From Ignavibacteria bacterium (GTDB lineage: Bacteria; Bacteroidota; Ignavibacteria; Ignavibacteriales; Melioribacteraceae): 13,006 bases of DNA. Location of the stretch: NCBI GenBank assembly GCA_027347545.1, contig DAIEQT010000244.1:1-13006 (forward strand), read 5' to 3'. The notes under the pieces were generated by a model. That model worked only from the letters and a program-made list of their open reading frames with translations, made no database searches and had not been told where the DNA came from. Of the stretch, positions 12,284 to 13,006 are shown piece by piece. The position numbers were made by a program, and so were the translations under genes. How positions within the stretch are numbered: position 1 is the stretch's first letter; each line of letters opens with the position of its first letter.

Positions 12284-13006
12284 ATGGGCGGCAAAGCAGC
12301 AATACTTTTAGTTCTCGGTTTTAGTATGATATTCCTTGTTGTTGGGCAAAATTTTCTTGGAATAACGAATAGAGCTGTAGATAATGTTGGTAAGTATTAC
12401 AATGATACTCAGGCTTATAATATTGCCGTTGCAGGAGCAAATATGGCGGCTAATGCAATATTCATGGATAAAACTTGGGAAGTCGGTTATGATAATTTGA
12501 GTTTTGCCGGTGGAACAATAGACGTTTATGTTTCAAATCCACAAGGTGTATCGAGCGGTAGAGTTACTATCTGTCATCGCCCTCCCGGTAATCCGGCAGG
12601 ACAAAAAACACTATCAATACCTTCGTCTGCTGTGGCAGCACACATGGCTCACGGAGATGCAATGGGTGCTTGCGGCAGCGAGACAGTTGATAACACAATG
12701 GCTACAATAGTAGCTGAAGGAACATTTAATAATATTACCAAAGTAATTAGTGTTCAGTTAAGACCAAGCAATTTTGCAAAGTTTGGGAACTACTATTCTT
12801 CAATTAGCGCTATGCCTGCTACCGGCGATACATTTCATGGACCATTTCATGTTAATGGGACTCTTTCTACTTGGGGCTCCCCGGTCTTTTTAGGCAAAGC
12901 TTCATCTAAAGGTGGATTAAGTAAATATGGCAGCGGCAATCCTGTTTTTAATGCCGGTTACCAGACAGGTGTTGATGTACCTCTTCAATTTGATACTACC
13001 GGTTTA
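12284..13006 (+). CDS. Pilin-like (PilX-position) protein with embedded Cys/His module, partial at right edge
   Basis: An open frame of 241 codons that reaches the window edge without a stop, so the C-terminus is missing. Met12284 has AGGTGA 4 bases upstream. The N-terminus Met-Gly-Gly-Lys-Ala-Ala leads into a hydrophobic helix (about 5-21, ILLVLGFSMIFLVVG), then a helix with YYNDTQAYNIAVAGANMAANAIF (about 39-61), as in PilX/GspK-type minor pilins. Between two beta stretches lies a compact module at about 93-132 with Cys97-His98-Arg-Pro-Pro-Gly-Asn-Pro, His120, His123-Gly-Asp and Cys130. Downstream, ISAMPATGDTFHGPFHVNGTLSTWGSPVFLGKASSKGG looks like the beta-helix start of surface filaments or adhesins. 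It was probably missed by ORF callers because no stop lies in the window. It is the third gene of the putative minor pilin operon. Family not recognised with certainty. Confidence 0.7.
   Translation, partial: MGGKAAILLVLGFSMIFLVVGQNFLGITNRAVDNVGKYYNDTQAYNIAVAGANMAANAIFMDKTWEVGYDNLSFAGGTIDVYVSNPQGVSSGRVTICHRPPGNPAGQKTLSIPSSAVAAHMAHGDAMGACGSETVDNTMATIVAEGTFNNITKVISVQLRPSNFAKFGNYYSSISAMPATGDTFHGPFHVNGTLSTWGSPVFLGKASSKGGLSKYGSGNPVFNAGYQTGVDVPLQFDTTGL
12560..12679 (+). other. CHRPPGNP...H..HGD...C module (possible metal-binding insert)
   Basis: Codons 93-132 of the third pilin-like gene. Key residues are Cys97, His98, Pro100-Pro101-Gly102-Asn103-Pro104, Ser115-Ala116-Val117, His120, His123-Gly124-Asp125 and Cys130. 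The pattern I-C-H-x-P-P-G-N-P...T-(I/L)-x-(V/I)-x-x-S-A-V-x-A-H-(L/M)-x-H-G-D-x-x-G-x-C recurs in many secreted bacterial proteins I know from memory. I know no accepted name or function for it. Two Cys and three His would suffice for a metal site (inference). Confidence 0.75.

Noticed and set aside
12528..12710. A 60-codon plus-strand frame
   Set aside because: It is another reading frame of the third pilin-like gene, whose own frame runs open for 241 codons with a good ribosome site and the Cys/His motif.

Overview
The window looks like a stretch of low-GC chromosome from the Bacteroidota/Chlorobiota side of the bacteria, most likely an Ignavibacteria-type organism. The main clue is the C-terminal domain of the gene at 6035-7897: its 'YPNPFNPTT' motif followed by a GQVV...G beta-sandwich is the type IX secretion (Por) sorting domain in the form common in Ignavibacteria. 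A Bacteroidota-style short Aat and a beta-barrel protein ending in Phe-Asn-Leu agree. The lineage is inferred from motifs, not from a search.

Layout. (1) 68-1317, minus strand: a three-gene sulfur-carrier cluster, a short ThiF-type E1 enzyme, a ThiS-like carrier ending in Gly-Gly, and a rhodanese-fold protein lacking the catalytic Cys. A REP-like hairpin lies between the last two. (2) 1409-5654, plus strand: a secreted S37-type serine peptidase, a DUF2721 membrane protein overlapping aat (N-end-rule aminoacyl transferase), a small outer-membrane beta-barrel protein, and class II fructose-bisphosphate aldolase. (3) 5655-6034: a 380-bp gap packed with 7-bp tandem repeats, an inverted repeat and a terminator. 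(4) 6035-7897: a secreted protein with four CHRD domains made by a 735-bp in-frame duplication, plus the sorting domain. (5) 8106-10889, minus strand: a membrane-anchored monohaem cytochrome c, a multi-domain N-acetylmuramoyl-L-alanine amidase and an ICMT-like methyltransferase. (6) 11125 to the right edge, plus strand: three tightly coupled pilin/pseudopilin-like genes with odd N-termini. The third runs off the window and carries an embedded Cys/His 'CHRPPGNP...AHMAHGD...C' module.

The two most interesting signals are as follows. First, the pseudopilin-like operon has degenerate prepilin cleavage sites and the Cys/His module. Second, two families of heptameric repeats sit directly at gene stop codons. 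The AT-rich family (AGTNNTT) lies between stop codon and terminator at three genes on their coding strand, and its 7-bp period places stop codons in all three frames. The GC-rich family (RGCNNTC) forms two inverted arrays in the amidase-cytochrome gap. No tRNA, rRNA, CRISPR array or insertion sequence was seen.
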